Assembly: GCF_014636935.1 (NCBI RefSeq) | Contig: NZ_BMES01000003.1 | Location: forward strand, 248,001-312,000 | From: Alsobacter metallidurans | Lineage (GTDB): Bacteria; Pseudomonadota; Alphaproteobacteria; Rhizobiales; Beijerinckiaceae | Reading direction: 5' to 3' | DNA: 64,000 nt | Shown: one piece after another, positions 1 to 11,105 of the stretch | Layout of the letters: the number at the start of each line of letters is the position of its first letter | Position numbering within the stretch: the first letter of the stretch is position 1 | Translations under genes and position numbers: made by a program | Notes under the pieces: model-generated | Database searches by the model: none | Seen by the model: only the letters and a program-made list of their open reading frames with translations | What the model was told of the DNA's origin: nothing

Positions 1-1458
1 CGCATGCGGCTCTGGCAGGCCGCCGAGGATGAGGCCGTGAAGATTTTCGCCGGCAATTTGCGCGACCTGCTGCTCGCCGCCCCGGCCGGCGCCCGCGCCA
101 CCATGGGGCTCGATCCGGGGTTCCGCACCGGCGTCAAGGTCGCGGTGGTGGACGCCACCGGCAAGGTGGTGGACACGGGCGTGATCTACCCGCACGAGCC
201 GCAGCGGCGCTGGGACGAGGCGCTGCGCACGCTGGGAGCCCTGGCGGCGCGCCACAAGGTGGAGCTGATCGCCATCGGCAACGGCACCGCCTCGCGCGAG
301 ACCGACAAGCTCGCCGGCGAGCTCATCGCCAAGTTCCCCGAGGCCAAGCTCACCAAGGTAGTGGTGTCGGAGGCCGGCGCCTCCGTGTACTCGGCCTCCG
401 CCTTCGCGTCCGCCGAGCTGCCGGACCTCGACGTCTCGATCCGCGGCGCGGTCTCGATCGCCCGCCGGCTGCAGGACCCGCTGGCCGAGCTGGTGAAGAT
501 CGACCCGAAGTCGATCGGCGTCGGCCAGTACCAGCACGATCTCGCCGAACACAAGCTGTCGCGCTCGCTCGACGCCGTGGTGGAGGATTGCGTCAACGCC
601 GTCGGGGTGGACGTCAACACGGCCTCCGCGCCGCTGCTGGCGCGCGTCTCGGGCGTGGGCGAGACGCTGGCGCAGAACATCGTCAGCCACCGCGACACCA
701 CCGGGCCGTTCCGGACGCGCGCGCAGCTGAAGCAGGTGCCGCGGCTGGGGCCAAAGGCCTTCGAGCAATGCGCCGGCTTTCTGCGCATCCAGAACGGCGA
801 CGATCCGCTGGATCGCTCGGGCGTCCACCCGGAGGCCTATCCGGTGGTCAGGCGGATCATCGCGGCGACAAAGAGCGACATCAAGGTGCTGATCGGCAAC
901 GGCGCGGTGCTCCGCGGTCTCCAGGCCAAGGCCTTCACGGACGCGACCTTCGGCGTCCCCACCGTCACCGACATCCTGAAGGAGCTCGAAAAGCCTGGCC
1001 GCGATCCGCGCCCGGCGTTCAAGACCGCCACCTTCCAGGAGGGCGTCGAGACGCTGAACGACCTTCAACCCGGCATGATCCTGGAAGGCGTGGTCACCAA
1101 CGTGGCGGCCTTCGGGGCCTTCGTGGACATCGGCGTGCACCAGGACGGGCTGGTGCACATCTCGGCCCTGTCCAAGACATTCGTGAAGGATCCGCGCGAC
1201 GTCGTGAAGCCCGGCCAGATCGTTCGCGTGAAGGTGCTGGAGGTCGACAAGGCCCGCAAGCGCATCGCACTGACGATGCGGCTCGACAACGCCGCCGAGC
1301 CGCGCCCGCCGCGGGACCGGGCCCCGGAGGCGGCGCGCCCACAACGCTCCGCCCAGCCGCAGCAGCGCGCGCCGGACCGGAGCGCCGCGCCCGCGAACCC
1401 CTTCGCGGACGCCTTCCGCAAGGCCGGCATCGACAAGGGACCGCCCGGCAAGCGCTAG
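1..1458 (+). CDS. tex: Tex-family transcription accessory protein (3' part)
   Basis: C-terminal ~485 residues of a Tex protein; the reading frame is open at the window edge, so the N-terminal half lies upstream and this is a window cut, not a truncated gene. Visible in order: a YqgF/RNase H-like domain ([10 protein letters not shown] near residue 35), a helix-hairpin-helix region ([14 protein letters not shown] near 215), and an S1 RNA-binding domain ([17 protein letters not shown] near 365, then DGLVHIS). The last ~50 residues are a Pro/Arg-rich tail, common in this order. Tex binds nucleic acid and acts with the transcription machinery in the cytoplasm. It is followed by a separate kinase gene after 56 bp. 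Family assignment is secure. Confidence 0.93.
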   Translation, partial: RMRLWQAAEDEAVKIFAGNLRDLLLAAPAGARATMGLDPGFRTGVKVAVVDATGKVVDTGVIYPHEPQRRWDEALRTLGALAARHKVELIAIGNGTASRETDKLAGELIAKFPEAKLTKVVVSEAGASVYSASAFASAELPDLDVSIRGAVSIARRLQDPLAELVKIDPKSIGVGQYQHDLAEHKLSRSLDAVVEDCVNAVGVDVNTASAPLLARVSGVGETLAQNIVSHRDTTGPFRTRAQLKQVPRLGPKAFEQCAGFLRIQNGDDPLDRSGVHPEAYPVVRRIIAATKSDIKVLIGNGAVLRGLQAKAFTDATFGVPTVTDILKELEKPGRDPRPAFKTATFQEGVETLNDLQPGMILEGVVTNVAAFGAFVDIGVHQDGLVHISALSKTFVKDPRDVVKPGQIVRVKVLEVDKARKRIALTMRLDNAAEPRPPRDRAPEAARPQRSAQPQQRAPDRSAAPANPFADAFRKAGIDKGPPGKR

Positions 1459-1514
1459 CGGCTGCGCCTTGACCGCAACCCTCGCGGGCGCCCATCATTC
1501 GCCCGGGAGGACCC

Positions 1515-2687
1515 ATGGCCGAACCGAAGCCCTTCGGGACCGAGCCGTTCCGGCCCGGCGCCGGCGACACCAGCGCGCTGCGCGAGCCGGACCTCGCGCT
1601 TCTGCGCACCATCCTGGACAGCATTCCGGGACGCGTCGCCTTCGTGGATTTCGAGAACCGCTACGTCTACGTCAACCGCGAGTTCCTGACCTTTCACAAG
1701 CGCACCGCCGAGGAGGTGATCGGCCGCGAGGTCCGCGAGGTGCTGGGCGAGGCCGCCTATAATCAGGTGAGCGGATACAACGCCCGGATCCGCGCCGGCG
1801 AGATCGTCCGTTGGGAGGGCTGGATCACCTACGCGACCGCGGGGCGGCGCTACATTCAGCAGACCTACACGCCCTACTCCCCCGGCGGCGGCGCGCCGCA
1901 GGGCAACATTGCGTTCGGGCGCGACCTTACCGAGATGAAGGAGCAGGAGCGCGAGCTCGCCGAGCGCACCGCCGAGATCGAGCGCCAGCGCGTCCGCATT
2001 GCCGAGATCGAGAAGCTGTCCGCCATGGGGACGCTGCTGGCCGGCGTCGCTCATGAGCTCAACAACCCGCTCGCGATTGTCCTGGCCCAGTCCACGCTGC
2101 TGCTGGAACGCGCCGAGAGCGACGACGTGAAGGCCCGCGCCGCTCGCATCCATGCCGCCGCCGAGCGCTCGGGCCGCATCGTGCGCAGCTTCCTCGCGAT
2201 GGCGCGCGAGACGGCGCCGACCCGCCGGCCCGTGCTGCTGAACGACATCGTGGCCTCCGCCGTGGACGTGATGGCGTATGGTCTGCGAGGCGCTTCCGTC
2301 GACGTGGACCTCGATCTCGCGCCCGACATGCCGCCCATCAGCGCCGACGCGGACCTCCTCGGCCAGGTGGTGTCGAACCTGCTGATCAACGCCCAGCAGG
2401 CGCTCGCCGAGCAGGCCCGCCCCCGCCGCGTGGTCGTGCGCACCCGCCGCGAGGCCGGCGGGGTGGCGCTGGAGGTGGAGGACAACGGTCCCGGCGTGCC
2501 CGAGCCGGTGGCGGCGCGGATCTTCGACCCTTATTTCACCACCAAGGCGCCGGGCGCGGGCACAGGCATCGGGCTCTCGATCTGCCGCAACGTCGTCACC
2601 GCCCATGGCGGCCAGATCGCGCTTGTCCGTTCGGCCGGCGGCGCCCTGTTCCGCGTCACCCTGCCGACCGGCGGCGGGGCCGAATAG
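1515..2687 (+). CDS. PAS-domain sensor histidine kinase (orphan)
   Basis: 390-residue cytoplasmic histidine kinase with no predicted membrane segment. Residues ~30-140 form a PAS sensor; a short charged coiled coil (141-167) leads into the HisKA dimerisation helix with phospho-acceptor His180 in GVAHELNNP. The ATPase domain has the N box (NLLINAQQAL, 288-297), G1 (DNGPG, 323-327) and G2 (GTGIGL, 349-354), so all catalytic boxes are intact. The ATG at 1515 follows a GGGAGGA ribosome site. No response regulator lies next to it: the flanks are tex and the converging ubiG. The signal and partner cannot be told from sequence; the missing membrane segment suggests an intracellular cue or a membrane-bound partner. 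Confidence 0.9.
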   Translation: MAEPKPFGTEPFRPGAGDTSALREPDLALLRTILDSIPGRVAFVDFENRYVYVNREFLTFHKRTAEEVIGREVREVLGEAAYNQVSGYNARIRAGEIVRWEGWITYATAGRRYIQQTYTPYSPGGGAPQGNIAFGRDLTEMKEQERELAERTAEIERQRVRIAEIEKLSAMGTLLAGVAHELNNPLAIVLAQSTLLLERAESDDVKARAARIHAAAERSGRIVRSFLAMARETAPTRRPVLLNDIVASAVDVMAYGLRGASVDVDLDLAPDMPPISADADLLGQVVSNLLINAQQALAEQARPRRVVVRTRREAGGVALEVEDNGPGVPEPVAARIFDPYFTTKAPGAGTGIGLSICRNVVTAHGGQIALVRSAGGALFRVTLPTGGGAE

Positions 2688-2717
2688 CGCGGCTGGGCAC
2701 CTGCGCGCCAAGCTCGC

Positions 2718-3467
2718 TCAGCGGCGCTCGGCGTTTAGCATGTAGTTGACCGCCATGTCGCCAGAGAGGCGCCAGTCGCCTCCGATCGGGTTGAACACCA
2801 CCCCGGTCTGGTCGCGCACCGCGAAGCCGCCTTCGTCCAACGCGTCGGCGAGCTCGGCCGGGGTGACGAACTTCTCCCACTGGTGCGTGCCCCTGGGCAG
2901 CCAGCCCAGCACGTATTCGGCGCCCACGATCGCGAGCGCGAAGGCCCTTAGGGTGCGGTTGAGGGTGGCCATGAACAAAAGCCCGTCCGGCCGCACGGCC
3001 GCGCAGCAGCTCTTCACGAAGAGGCGCACGTCCGCGACGTGCTCCACCACCTCCATGGCGAGCACCACGTCGAAGCGCGCGCCCTCGGCCACGAGCTCCT
3101 CCACGGTGGCGCGCCGGTAGGTCACCGGCGCCCCGACCTCCTCGGCATGCAGGCGGGCGACTTCCACGTTGGTGGGCGCGGGATCGACGCCCGTGACGAT
3201 CGCGCCGAGCCGGGCCAGCGGCTCGCAGAGGAGCCCTCCGCCACAGCCGACGTCCAGGATCGTGACGCCCTCCAGCGGCAGCCCCGCCTGCGGATCGCGG
3301 CCCAGATGCTCCGCCACAGCGTCGCGGATGTACCGGATGCGGACCGGGTTGAACCGGTGCAGCGTCTTCATGGCGCCGTTCGGATCCCACCAGGTCCGGG
3401 CGATGCGCTCGAAGCGGGCGACTTCGGCTGCGTCGATCGTTCCGGTTGCGGGCTGCATGGCGCTCAT
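2718..3467 (-). CDS. ubiG: Ubiquinone biosynthesis O-methyltransferase UbiG
   Basis: 249-residue SAM-dependent methyltransferase for the two O-methylation steps of ubiquinone synthesis. The N-terminal signature FERIARTWWDPNG with LHRFNPVR is diagnostic of UbiG; SAM motif I is ILDVGCGGGLL (69-80), followed by GVDPAP and the motif AMEVVEHV. I prefer the ATG at 3467 with an upstream GGAG over the in-frame GTG at 3479. It is divergent from lysC, the usual arrangement in this order, and the ~150 bp between them should hold both promoters. Confident. Confidence 0.94.
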   Translation of the reverse strand: MSAMQPATGTIDAAEVARFERIARTWWDPNGAMKTLHRFNPVRIRYIRDAVAEHLGRDPQAGLPLEGVTILDVGCGGGLLCEPLARLGAIVTGVDPAPTNVEVARLHAEEVGAPVTYRRATVEELVAEGARFDVVLAMEVVEHVADVRLFVKSCCAAVRPDGLLFMATLNRTLRAFALAIVGAEYVLGWLPRGTHQWEKFVTPAELADALDEGGFAVRDQTGVVFNPIGGDWRLSGDMAVNYMLNAERR

Positions 3468-3620
3468 CCTTTTCTCCACCCCTTGGACGGCGGCCGATGC
3501 GCGGGCGGGCGTTGACAGCCCCAGGCGTCGCCGTCATTGAGTGTGCCGCCCTTTTCCGACGGCCACAGCCTTGACGCAAGTCGCGCGTGGCCAGAACCGT
3601 TCAGCAACCCGGGACCCCGC

Positions 3621-4856
3621 ATGGCCCGCCTCGTCATGAAGTTCGGCGGAACCTCCGTCGCCAACCTCGAGCGCATCAAGAACGTCGCCCGGCACGTGAA
3701 GCGCGAGGTCGAGGCCGGCTACGACGTCGCCGTGGTGGTCTCCGCCATGTCGGGCAAGACGAACGAGCTCGTGGGGTGGTGCAAAGAAGCCTCCACGCTC
3801 TACGACAACCGCGAATACGACGCCGTGGTGGCGTCCGGCGAGCAGGTCACGGCCGGCCTGCTGGCGATCGCCTTGCAGGACATCGGCTTCAAGGCCCGTT
3901 CCTGGCAGGGGTGGCAGATCCCGATCCTGACCTCCGACGCGCATGGATCGGCCCGCATCGCCGGCATTGACGGCAAGAACCTGCTGGATGGCTTCGCGGC
4001 CGGCGAGGTGGCGGTGATCTCGGGCTTCCAGGGCGTGCATGAGGCGACAGGCCGCATCACCACGCTGGGCCGCGGCGGCTCCGACACCAGCGCGGTCGCG
4101 ATCGCGGCCGCCATCGGGGCCGAGCGCTGCGACATCTACACGGACGTGGACGGCGTCTACACCACCGATCCGCGCATCGTCACCAAGGCCAAGCGCCTCG
4201 ACAAGGTGGCGTTCGAGGAAATGCTCGAAATGGCGTCGCTCGGCGCCAAGGTTCTCCAGGTGCGCTCGGTGGAGCTCGCCATGGTGCACAATGTGCGCAC
4301 CTATGTGCGCTCATCCTTTGACGACCCTGCCAACCCGCAGGCGGGAACTCTCATCTGCGACGAGGAGGAGATCGTGGAACAGCAGATCGTCACCGGCATA
4401 GCCTATTCCAAGGACGAGGCCCAGATCACGCTTCGGCGCGTGGCCGACCAGCCGGGCGTCGCGGCCGCGATCTTCGTGCCGTTGGCCGACGCCAACATCA
4501 ATGTCGACATGATCATCCAGGTCGTGTCCGACGACACCACCACCACGGACATCACCTTCACGGTGCCGACCGCCGATTTCGAGCGCGCCCGCGCCATTCT
4601 GGAGAACGCGCGCGAGAAGATCGCCTACCAGTCGCTGCAGGGCGCGACCGACGTCGTGAAGGTCTCGGCCATCGGCATCGGCATGCGCTCGCACGCGGGC
4701 GTCGCCGCCAAGGCGTTCAGGGCCCTGGCCGAGAAGGGCATCAACATCCGGGCGATCACCACGTCGGAGATCAAGTTCTCGATCCTGATCGACGCCGCCT
4801 ACACGGAACTCGCGGTCCGGACGCTGCATTCGCTGTACGGTCTCGACAAGGCCTGA
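3621..4856 (+). CDS. lysC: Aspartate kinase LysC
   Basis: 411-residue aspartokinase catalysing the first step of lysine, threonine and methionine synthesis (aspartate to 4-phosphoaspartate). It starts with the kinase signature KFGGTS (7-12); the amino-acid kinase fold continues with GRGGSDTSA near 150-158, and the last ~150 residues are two ACT domains that normally mediate feedback inhibition by lysine and threonine. The frame is open upstream, but the ATG at 3621 gives the standard family N-terminus MARLVMKFGG. A single full-length alpha-type product is expected; an internal beta-subunit start was not evident. It is followed 132 bp later by ptsP. Confidence 0.95.
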   Translation: MARLVMKFGGTSVANLERIKNVARHVKREVEAGYDVAVVVSAMSGKTNELVGWCKEASTLYDNREYDAVVASGEQVTAGLLAIALQDIGFKARSWQGWQIPILTSDAHGSARIAGIDGKNLLDGFAAGEVAVISGFQGVHEATGRITTLGRGGSDTSAVAIAAAIGAERCDIYTDVDGVYTTDPRIVTKAKRLDKVAFEEMLEMASLGAKVLQVRSVELAMVHNVRTYVRSSFDDPANPQAGTLICDEEEIVEQQIVTGIAYSKDEAQITLRRVADQPGVAAAIFVPLADANINVDMIIQVVSDDTTTTDITFTVPTADFERARAILENAREKIAYQSLQGATDVVKVSAIGIGMRSHAGVAAKAFRALAEKGINIRAITTSEIKFSILIDAAYTELAVRTLHSLYGLDKA

Positions 4857-4988
4857 GCGGCGGCTCGGTCCCGGCCTGGACTTTGCATTCAGGTCGGGTG
4901 CTAGGGTAAAGCTCTGGGGACGGCGGCGCCGTCCCAACACGATTCGCGGCCACGCTGGCGCTGCGGTCGGCTGAACGGTGAGGATGGA

Positions 4989-7256
4989 ATGCGAGGCGCT
5001 CTCGGCGGTCCGCGCCTGTTGCTGCGACGCCTCCGCGAGGTCATGGCGGAGCCCGTCAGCGCGCAGGCTCGCCTCGACAAGATCGTCGTCCTGATCGCCT
5101 CCAACATGGTGGCGGAGGTTTGCTCGTTTTATGTGCTGCGGGCCGACGGCACGCTCGAGCTGTACGCCACCGAGGGCCTGAAGCGCGAAGCCGTCCACCT
5201 CACCACCATGCGGGCCGGCGAGGGCCTGGTTGGCCTGATCGCCCAGAAGGCGCAGCCCCTTAACCTGCCCAACGCGCAATCCCACCCGGCCTTCTCGTAC
5301 AAGCCCGAGACCGGCGAGGAGATCTACCAGTCCTTCCTGGGCGTTCCGGTGCTGCGCGCCGGCAACACGCTGGGCGTGCTCGTCGTGCAGAACCGCGCCC
5401 ACCGCCTCTATTCCGAGGAAGAGGTCGAGGCGCTGCAGACCACCGCGATGGTGCTCGCCGAGATCATCGCCTCCACGGAATTCCAGACGCTGGCGCGCCC
5501 TGGCGCCGACATCGCGCTCAGGCGGCCGTTCAGCCTCATGGGCCAGCCGCTCTCGGACGGCGTCGGCCTCGGCCACGTGGTGCTGCACGAGCCGCGGGTC
5601 GTGGTGTCCAACCTCATCGCGGACGATCCGGCGCGCGAGACCCGCCGCCTCGACGAGGCGGTCGCGGACCTGCGCTCATCCATCGACACGCTGATCGACC
5701 GCGGCGACGTCTCGCATAACGGCGAGCACCGCGAGGTGCTCGAGACCTTCCGGATGTTCGCGCACGACCAGGGCTGGATCCGGCGCCTGCGCGAGGCCGT
5801 GGCGAGCGGCCTCACGGCCGAGGCCGCCGTGGAGCGCGTCCAGTCGGACAACCGCGCCCGCATGATGCGGCAGACCGACCCCTATCTGCGCGAGCGCCTG
5901 CACGACCTCGACGAACTCGCCAACCGGTTGCTGCACAGGCTGGTCGGCCGCGACATGGTGGGCGGGCAGGCCGCCCTGCCCGAGAACGCCATCCTGGTGG
6001 CGCGCTCCATGGGGCCGGCCGCGCTGCTGGACTACGACCGCAAGCACCTGCGTGGCCTTGTGCTGGAGGAAGGCGGCCCCACCAGCCACATCGCCATCGT
6101 GGCGCGCGCGCTCGGCATCCCGGCCGTCGGCAATGTCGAGAACATCGCCGGCCTCGCCGAAACCGGCGACGCCCTGATCGTGGACGGCGGCGTCGGCCAG
6201 GTGCACCTGCGCCCGCAGCCGGACGTGGAAGCCGCCTTCCGCGAAAAGGCGCGCCTGCGCGCCCGCCGGCAGGAACAGTACCGCGCCCTGCGCGACCAGC
6301 CCGCCGTGACGCGCGACGGCGTGCGCATCGGCCTCAACCTCAACGCCGGCCTGGTGATCGACCTGCCGCATGTCGAGGAAGCCGGCGCCGACGGCATCGG
6401 GCTGTTTCGCACCGAGCTGCAGTTCATGGTGGCCGAGCGCCTGCCCTCCACGGCCGAGCAGCTGGCGCTCTACCGCACCGTGCTGGACGCCGTGCCGGGC
6501 AAGTCCGTCACCTTCCGCACGCTCGACATCGGCGGCGACAAGGTGCTCCCCTACATGCGCGCCATGGAGGAGGAGAACCCGGCCCTTGGCTGGCGTGCCA
6601 TCCGCATCGGCCTGGATCGGCCGGGCCTCCTGCGGGCGCAGGTGCGGGCGCTGCTGAAGGCTGGCGGCGGCCGCGAGATGAAGATCATGTTCCCGATGGT
6701 CGCCACCGTGGACGAGTTCGCCCGCGCCAAGGCCATCGTTCAGCGCGAGATCGGCCATCTGGAGCGCCACGGGCACGAATTGCCGTCCGACGTGAAACTC
6801 GGCGTCATGGTCGAAGTGCCGTCGCTGCTGTTCCAGATCGACGAAATGGCCCGCGAGGCCGACTTCCTGTCGGTCGGCTCCAACGATCTCATGCAGTTCC
6901 TGTTCGCGGCCGACCGCGAGAACCCGCAGATGGCGGACCGCTTCGATCCGCTGCACCCGGCCTGCCTGCGGGCGCTGCGCTGCGTCGCCGAGGCGGGCGC
7001 GCGGGCCAACATCCCGGTGACACTGTGCGGCGAACTCGGCGGCAAGCCGCTGGAGGCCATGGCGCTGCTGGCGATCGGCTACCGCTCGCTGTCGATGTCG
7101 CCTGCGTCGGTCGGCCCCGTAAAGGCCATGCTGCTGTCGCTCGACCTCGAGGCGCTGGTGGAAGCCGCCAGCGGCTGGCTCGACGACCGCGCCGCCGGCG
7201 AGACGCTGCGGCCGCAATTCGCCGCCTTCGCCAAGAAGCACGGCGTGGCGTTGTAG
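4989..7256 (+). CDS. ptsP: Phosphoenolpyruvate-protein phosphotransferase PtsP (EI-Ntr)
   Basis: 755-residue enzyme I of the nitrogen phosphotransferase system, which moves phosphate from PEP to NPr and then EIIA-Ntr, a regulatory cascade rather than sugar import. An N-terminal GAF domain (~20-165) distinguishes it from sugar-PTS enzyme I. The phosphohistidine is His367 in [12 protein letters not shown], and the TIM-barrel PEP site ends with Cys680 in TLCGELGG. Length matches the family in this order. The ATG at 4989 has a purine-rich GAGGATGGA just upstream. It sits between lysC and prfA; the 49-bp gap to prfA suggests possible co-transcription. Confidence 0.95.
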   Translation: MRGALGGPRLLLRRLREVMAEPVSAQARLDKIVVLIASNMVAEVCSFYVLRADGTLELYATEGLKREAVHLTTMRAGEGLVGLIAQKAQPLNLPNAQSHPAFSYKPETGEEIYQSFLGVPVLRAGNTLGVLVVQNRAHRLYSEEEVEALQTTAMVLAEIIASTEFQTLARPGADIALRRPFSLMGQPLSDGVGLGHVVLHEPRVVVSNLIADDPARETRRLDEAVADLRSSIDTLIDRGDVSHNGEHREVLETFRMFAHDQGWIRRLREAVASGLTAEAAVERVQSDNRARMMRQTDPYLRERLHDLDELANRLLHRLVGRDMVGGQAALPENAILVARSMGPAALLDYDRKHLRGLVLEEGGPTSHIAIVARALGIPAVGNVENIAGLAETGDALIVDGGVGQVHLRPQPDVEAAFREKARLRARRQEQYRALRDQPAVTRDGVRIGLNLNAGLVIDLPHVEEAGADGIGLFRTELQFMVAERLPSTAEQLALYRTVLDAVPGKSVTFRTLDIGGDKVLPYMRAMEEENPALGWRAIRIGLDRPGLLRAQVRALLKAGGGREMKIMFPMVATVDEFARAKAIVQREIGHLERHGHELPSDVKLGVMVEVPSLLFQIDEMAREADFLSVGSNDLMQFLFAADRENPQMADRFDPLHPACLRALRCVAEAGARANIPVTLCGELGGKPLEAMALLAIGYRSLSMSPASVGPVKAMLLSLDLEALVEAASGWLDDRAAGETLRPQFAAFAKKHGVAL

Positions 7257-7305
7257 CGGGCCTTCCGAAGGCCCATCTGCCCAACGCCACACCACCCGAG
7301 CGCCC

Positions 7306-8382
<1,077 letters not shown>

Positions 8383-8439
8383 GCGGCCGATAGAGGATTG
8401 ACCAACCAAGCTCGCCGTGAACCAAAAGGAGAGCGCCGC

Positions 8440-9324
8440 ATGCGCGATGCCGACCTGATCCAGCCCGAGACAACGCGCCTTGCCGCCTTGAAGCAGCTGG
8501 GCGAAGCCTTCCGAGAGGTCGGGATCGAGACCGCCCAGCGCGACGCGCGCCTGTTGACGCTGGACGCCGCCGGGCTGACGCACGCGCAGCTGATCCAGGC
8601 GCCGCGCGAGCGGCTCGGCGACCAAGCCGCCGCGAAGCTGCGCGAGCATGTGCGGCGCCGGCTCACGCGCGAGCCGGTGGCGCGCATTCTGGGCGAATGG
8701 GAGTTCTGGAGCCTGCCCTTCACGCTCGCGCCGGACGTGCTGGTGCCGAGGCCTGACAGCGAGACCGTGGTGGCGGCCGCCCTGCTCGCCCTCAAGGAGC
8801 GTCGCAACGCCAGCGACGGCCTGCGCGTGCTGGATCTCGGCACGGGCTCGGGTTGCCTTCTCGTGGCGCTGTTGACCGAGCTGAAGGGCGCCACCGGCGT
8901 CGGCGTCGACCTCGCCCCCCAGGCCGTCGAAACGGCGCGCTTCAACGCCGCCCGCAACGGCGTGGCCGACCGGGCCGAATTCACCGAATCGGACTGGGCG
9001 CAAGCGATCACGGGCCAGTTCGATCTCGTGGTCTCGAACCCGCCCTATATCGCGAACGCCGTGATCGAAGGGCTGGAGCCCGAGGTGAAGCAGCACGATC
9101 CTCGCCTGGCGCTGGCCGGCGGCCCCGACGGGCTCGACGCATACCGGGCCATCGCGCAAGCGCTTCCAGGCATTCTCGCTCCCGACGGCGTGGTGGCGCT
9201 CGAAATCGGCTCCGACCAGGCCGAGAGCGTCCCGGCCATATACCGCGCCGCCGGCTACGCGGTGGAAGGCCCTTTCGCGGATTTCGGCGCCCGGCCGAGG
9301 GCGATCGTGTTGCGCCGGACGTAA
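8440..9324 (+). CDS. prmC: Release factor glutamine methyltransferase PrmC
   Basis: 294-residue SAM-dependent N5-glutamine methyltransferase that modifies the GGQ of RF1 and RF2. SAM motif I is VLDLGTGSGCLL, and the substrate-glutamine motif NPPY is at 200-203 in SNPPYIANAVI. The N-terminal helical substrate-recognition domain covers about residues 1-90. The ATG at 8440 is preceded by AAAGGAG; a TTG 42 bp upstream is in frame but lacks a good ribosome site. It is followed by an unusually long (495 bp) gene-free stretch. Confidence 0.95.
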   Translation: MRDADLIQPETTRLAALKQLGEAFREVGIETAQRDARLLTLDAAGLTHAQLIQAPRERLGDQAAAKLREHVRRRLTREPVARILGEWEFWSLPFTLAPDVLVPRPDSETVVAAALLALKERRNASDGLRVLDLGTGSGCLLVALLTELKGATGVGVDLAPQAVETARFNAARNGVADRAEFTESDWAQAITGQFDLVVSNPPYIANAVIEGLEPEVKQHDPRLALAGGPDGLDAYRAIAQALPGILAPDGVVALEIGSDQAESVPAIYRAAGYAVEGPFADFGARPRAIVLRRT

Positions 9325-9819
9325 CAGCCAGACGAGAACCGAAGCAAGGCAAGAAGAAGCAGTGCATTGAAGACACAGGCCTTGAAATTTCGAACAAAAG
9401 ACCGATCTGTAGAGTGGAAAGCGCTTGGCCTGCGGGCTCGAAGCGACTAGGGTGACGGCCAATGACGTCGTCGGGCGACGCCGCGCACTGCGCAGGCCAG
9501 CACCGTCGAGATCGCTCCCTTTGAGGATCAGCCGGCAGGTTCAGCCACGGGATCGATCTCCGGGACTTCAAGCACGACTCCAGAAGAGTCTTGCGTCGGT
9601 CCGATGACATTCTCCGGAAACGGAAGCGCCTCTTCGATCGCAAGGCTGCGTCGGGGAGTGGGCGACCGCACCGCGCGGGCGATGGCCCGCAGCAGCGACG
9701 GAAGGGCTTAGAAAGCCTCGAGTGAACCCTGACCACTGAGCAAAGAGCAGCGACCCGCATGGGCTCGGTCTCGCGGCGGCGGTCCGGCATGGACAATGCA
9801 CACCACTGAAGGACGTTCG
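9325..9819. other. Intergenic stretch between prmC and the DUF4167 gene
   Basis: 495 bp without a convincing gene. It is visibly less GC-rich at its left end (9,340-9,440). The longest frame (9,425-9,607) encodes an arginine-rich, motif-free peptide of 60 residues without a good ribosome site. I looked for tRNA, SRP RNA, RNase P and 6S-like signatures and recognised none. A long leader or small RNA for the downstream gene is possible but unsupported. Confidence 0.4.
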
Positions 9820-10962
9820 ATGAGACCTAATCATCAGAACAATAACAACAACAACAAGCAGCGTATGCGCGGACGCAACCGTGGCGGCGGCAAAGGGCCG
9901 AATCCTCTGTCGCGGAGCTATGAGTCGAATGGCCCGGACGTGAAGATCCGCGGCACGGCCCAGCACATCGCCGAGAAATACTTGCAGCTTGGCCGCGACG
10001 CCAACGCCTCCGGCGACCCCGTGCAGGCGGAAAGCTACTACCAGCACGCCGAGCACTACCTGCGCCTGATCGCGGCCGCGCAGGAGCAGTTCCGGATCCA
10101 GAACCCGAACTATCGTCCTTTCGAGGTCAACGACCCGGATGCGGACATGGACGACGAGGACACCACGCCGTATGCGGGTGGCCCGCAGCCGGATGTGCGC
10201 TTCCCGCAGGGCGGCGACCAGGACGGCGGCCAGGACTACCAGCCCCGGCAGGACCAGCCCCGGCAGGACTATCAGCCTCGCCAGGATTACCAGCCGCGGC
10301 AGGATTATCAGCCGCGCCAGTTCCAGCCCCGCGAGCGTGGCGAGAACCGCGGCGACCGCGAGTTCCAGCCGCGCCAGCCGCGTGAACCGCGTGGCGACTT
10401 CCAGCCCCGGCATCAGCGCGAAGGCGGCGAGCAGGGCGAGCGGCAGTTCCAGCCGCGCCGCGATCGCGAGCAGCGGGACTACCAGCCGCCGCGCGAGCAG
10501 CCTCAGCCGCAGAGCCGCGAGCCGGCCGTCGACGCTCCCCAGGCTGAGCAGCCGCGCGAGCAGCGCGAGTTCCAGCCGCGTGAGCGCTTCCCGCGCCGTG
10601 GCCGGCCGGAGCGCCAGGACCGTCCGGAGGCGCGCGCCGAGGGACAGGATCGTCCGGAGCGGCAGGATCGCCCCGAACGCCAAGAACGCCCCGAACGCCA
10701 AGAACGCCCCGAACGCCAAGAGCGCCCCGAGCGTCGCGAGCGCGCCGAACGCCCGGCCCCTGAGGCCGCCGAGCAGACCGCCCTGCCGGCCTTCATCACG
10801 GCCCCGGTGCGCGTCGCCATCGCGCCCGAGCCCGAGCCGCAGCCGGCCGCCGAGGCAGCCCCGACCGCGCCCACCGAGGACGCCTTCGCGGTCCGTCCCC
10901 GCCGCCGTCGCGTGACCAAGAAGGCCGACGAGGCCCCGGCCGACGCCCCAGCGGGCGAATGA
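9820..10962 (+). CDS. DUF4167 domain protein with low-complexity repeats
   Basis: 380-residue basic protein typical of Hyphomicrobiales. Residues ~1-95 are the conserved DUF4167 domain: a basic N-terminus (RMRGRNRGG), then SRSYESNGPDVKIRGTA and a helical segment ending HAEHYLRLI. The rest is low complexity: QPRQDY repeats, RG/RE-rich stretches, then tandem ERPERQ repeats encoded by four 18-bp DNA units, and an acidic/basic tail. The composition suggests an RNA- or nucleic-acid-associated protein in the cytoplasm, but no reaction is known to me. I chose the ATG at 9820 (GAAGGA upstream) over an ATG-less extension. A strong terminator follows. Confidence 0.85.
   Translation: MRPNHQNNNNNNKQRMRGRNRGGGKGPNPLSRSYESNGPDVKIRGTAQHIAEKYLQLGRDANASGDPVQAESYYQHAEHYLRLIAAAQEQFRIQNPNYRPFEVNDPDADMDDEDTTPYAGGPQPDVRFPQGGDQDGGQDYQPRQDQPRQDYQPRQDYQPRQDYQPRQFQPRERGENRGDREFQPRQPREPRGDFQPRHQREGGEQGERQFQPRRDREQRDYQPPREQPQPQSREPAVDAPQAEQPREQREFQPRERFPRRGRPERQDRPEARAEGQDRPERQDRPERQERPERQERPERQERPERRERAERPAPEAAEQTALPAFITAPVRVAIAPEPEPQPAAEAAPTAPTEDAFAVRPRRRRVTKKADEAPADAPAGE
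10669..10740 (+). repeat. Four tandem 18-bp units inside the DUF4167 gene
   Basis: Units start at 10669, 10687, 10705 and 10723; the first two are identical (CGCCCCGAACGCCAAGAA), the third differs by one base and the fourth is diverged. They encode ERPERQ-type hexapeptides. The array is in frame, so copy-number change would lengthen or shorten the charged tail without a frameshift. No spacers, so not a CRISPR. Confidence 0.85.
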
Positions 10963-10986
10963 GTCGCCAAGGCCCGCACTGACGCC

Positions 10987-11018
10987 AAAAACCCGCCGGG
11001 CTCTCCGGCGGGTTTTTT
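10987..11018 (+). terminator. Rho-independent terminator after the DUF4167 gene
   Basis: A-rich 5' side, an ACCCGCCGG stem with a CTCT-containing loop, the complementary CCGGCGGGT, and a run of six T. Closes the transcript 25 bp after the stop codon and separates it from the YqaA gene. Confidence 0.9.
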
Positions 11019-11105
11019 CTTGGCGACGCCCGCGCGGCCTCAGGCGAGCGCGCCCCCTTTCCCTCCGGCGTGACTTCCCACGCGGGTTCGGCTAAGCACC
11101 CCGGC

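Noticed and set aside
1-1458. Truncated tex pseudogene
   Set aside because: The frame is open at base 1 and all C-terminal domains are intact; it is simply cut by the window edge.
9425-9607. 60-codon open frame in that gap
   Set aside because: Arginine-rich, motif-free and without a ribosome site.
9325-9819. Possible non-coding RNA gene (6S, SRP, RNase P) in the long gap after prmC
   Set aside because: No diagnostic motif of these RNAs was seen, and no terminator-like hairpin with T-run ends a transcript there; left as unannotated.
10226-10740. Possible CRISPR array from regular short repeats
   Set aside because: Repeats are tandem, without spacers, and in frame within the DUF4167 gene (QPRQD and ERPERQ units).
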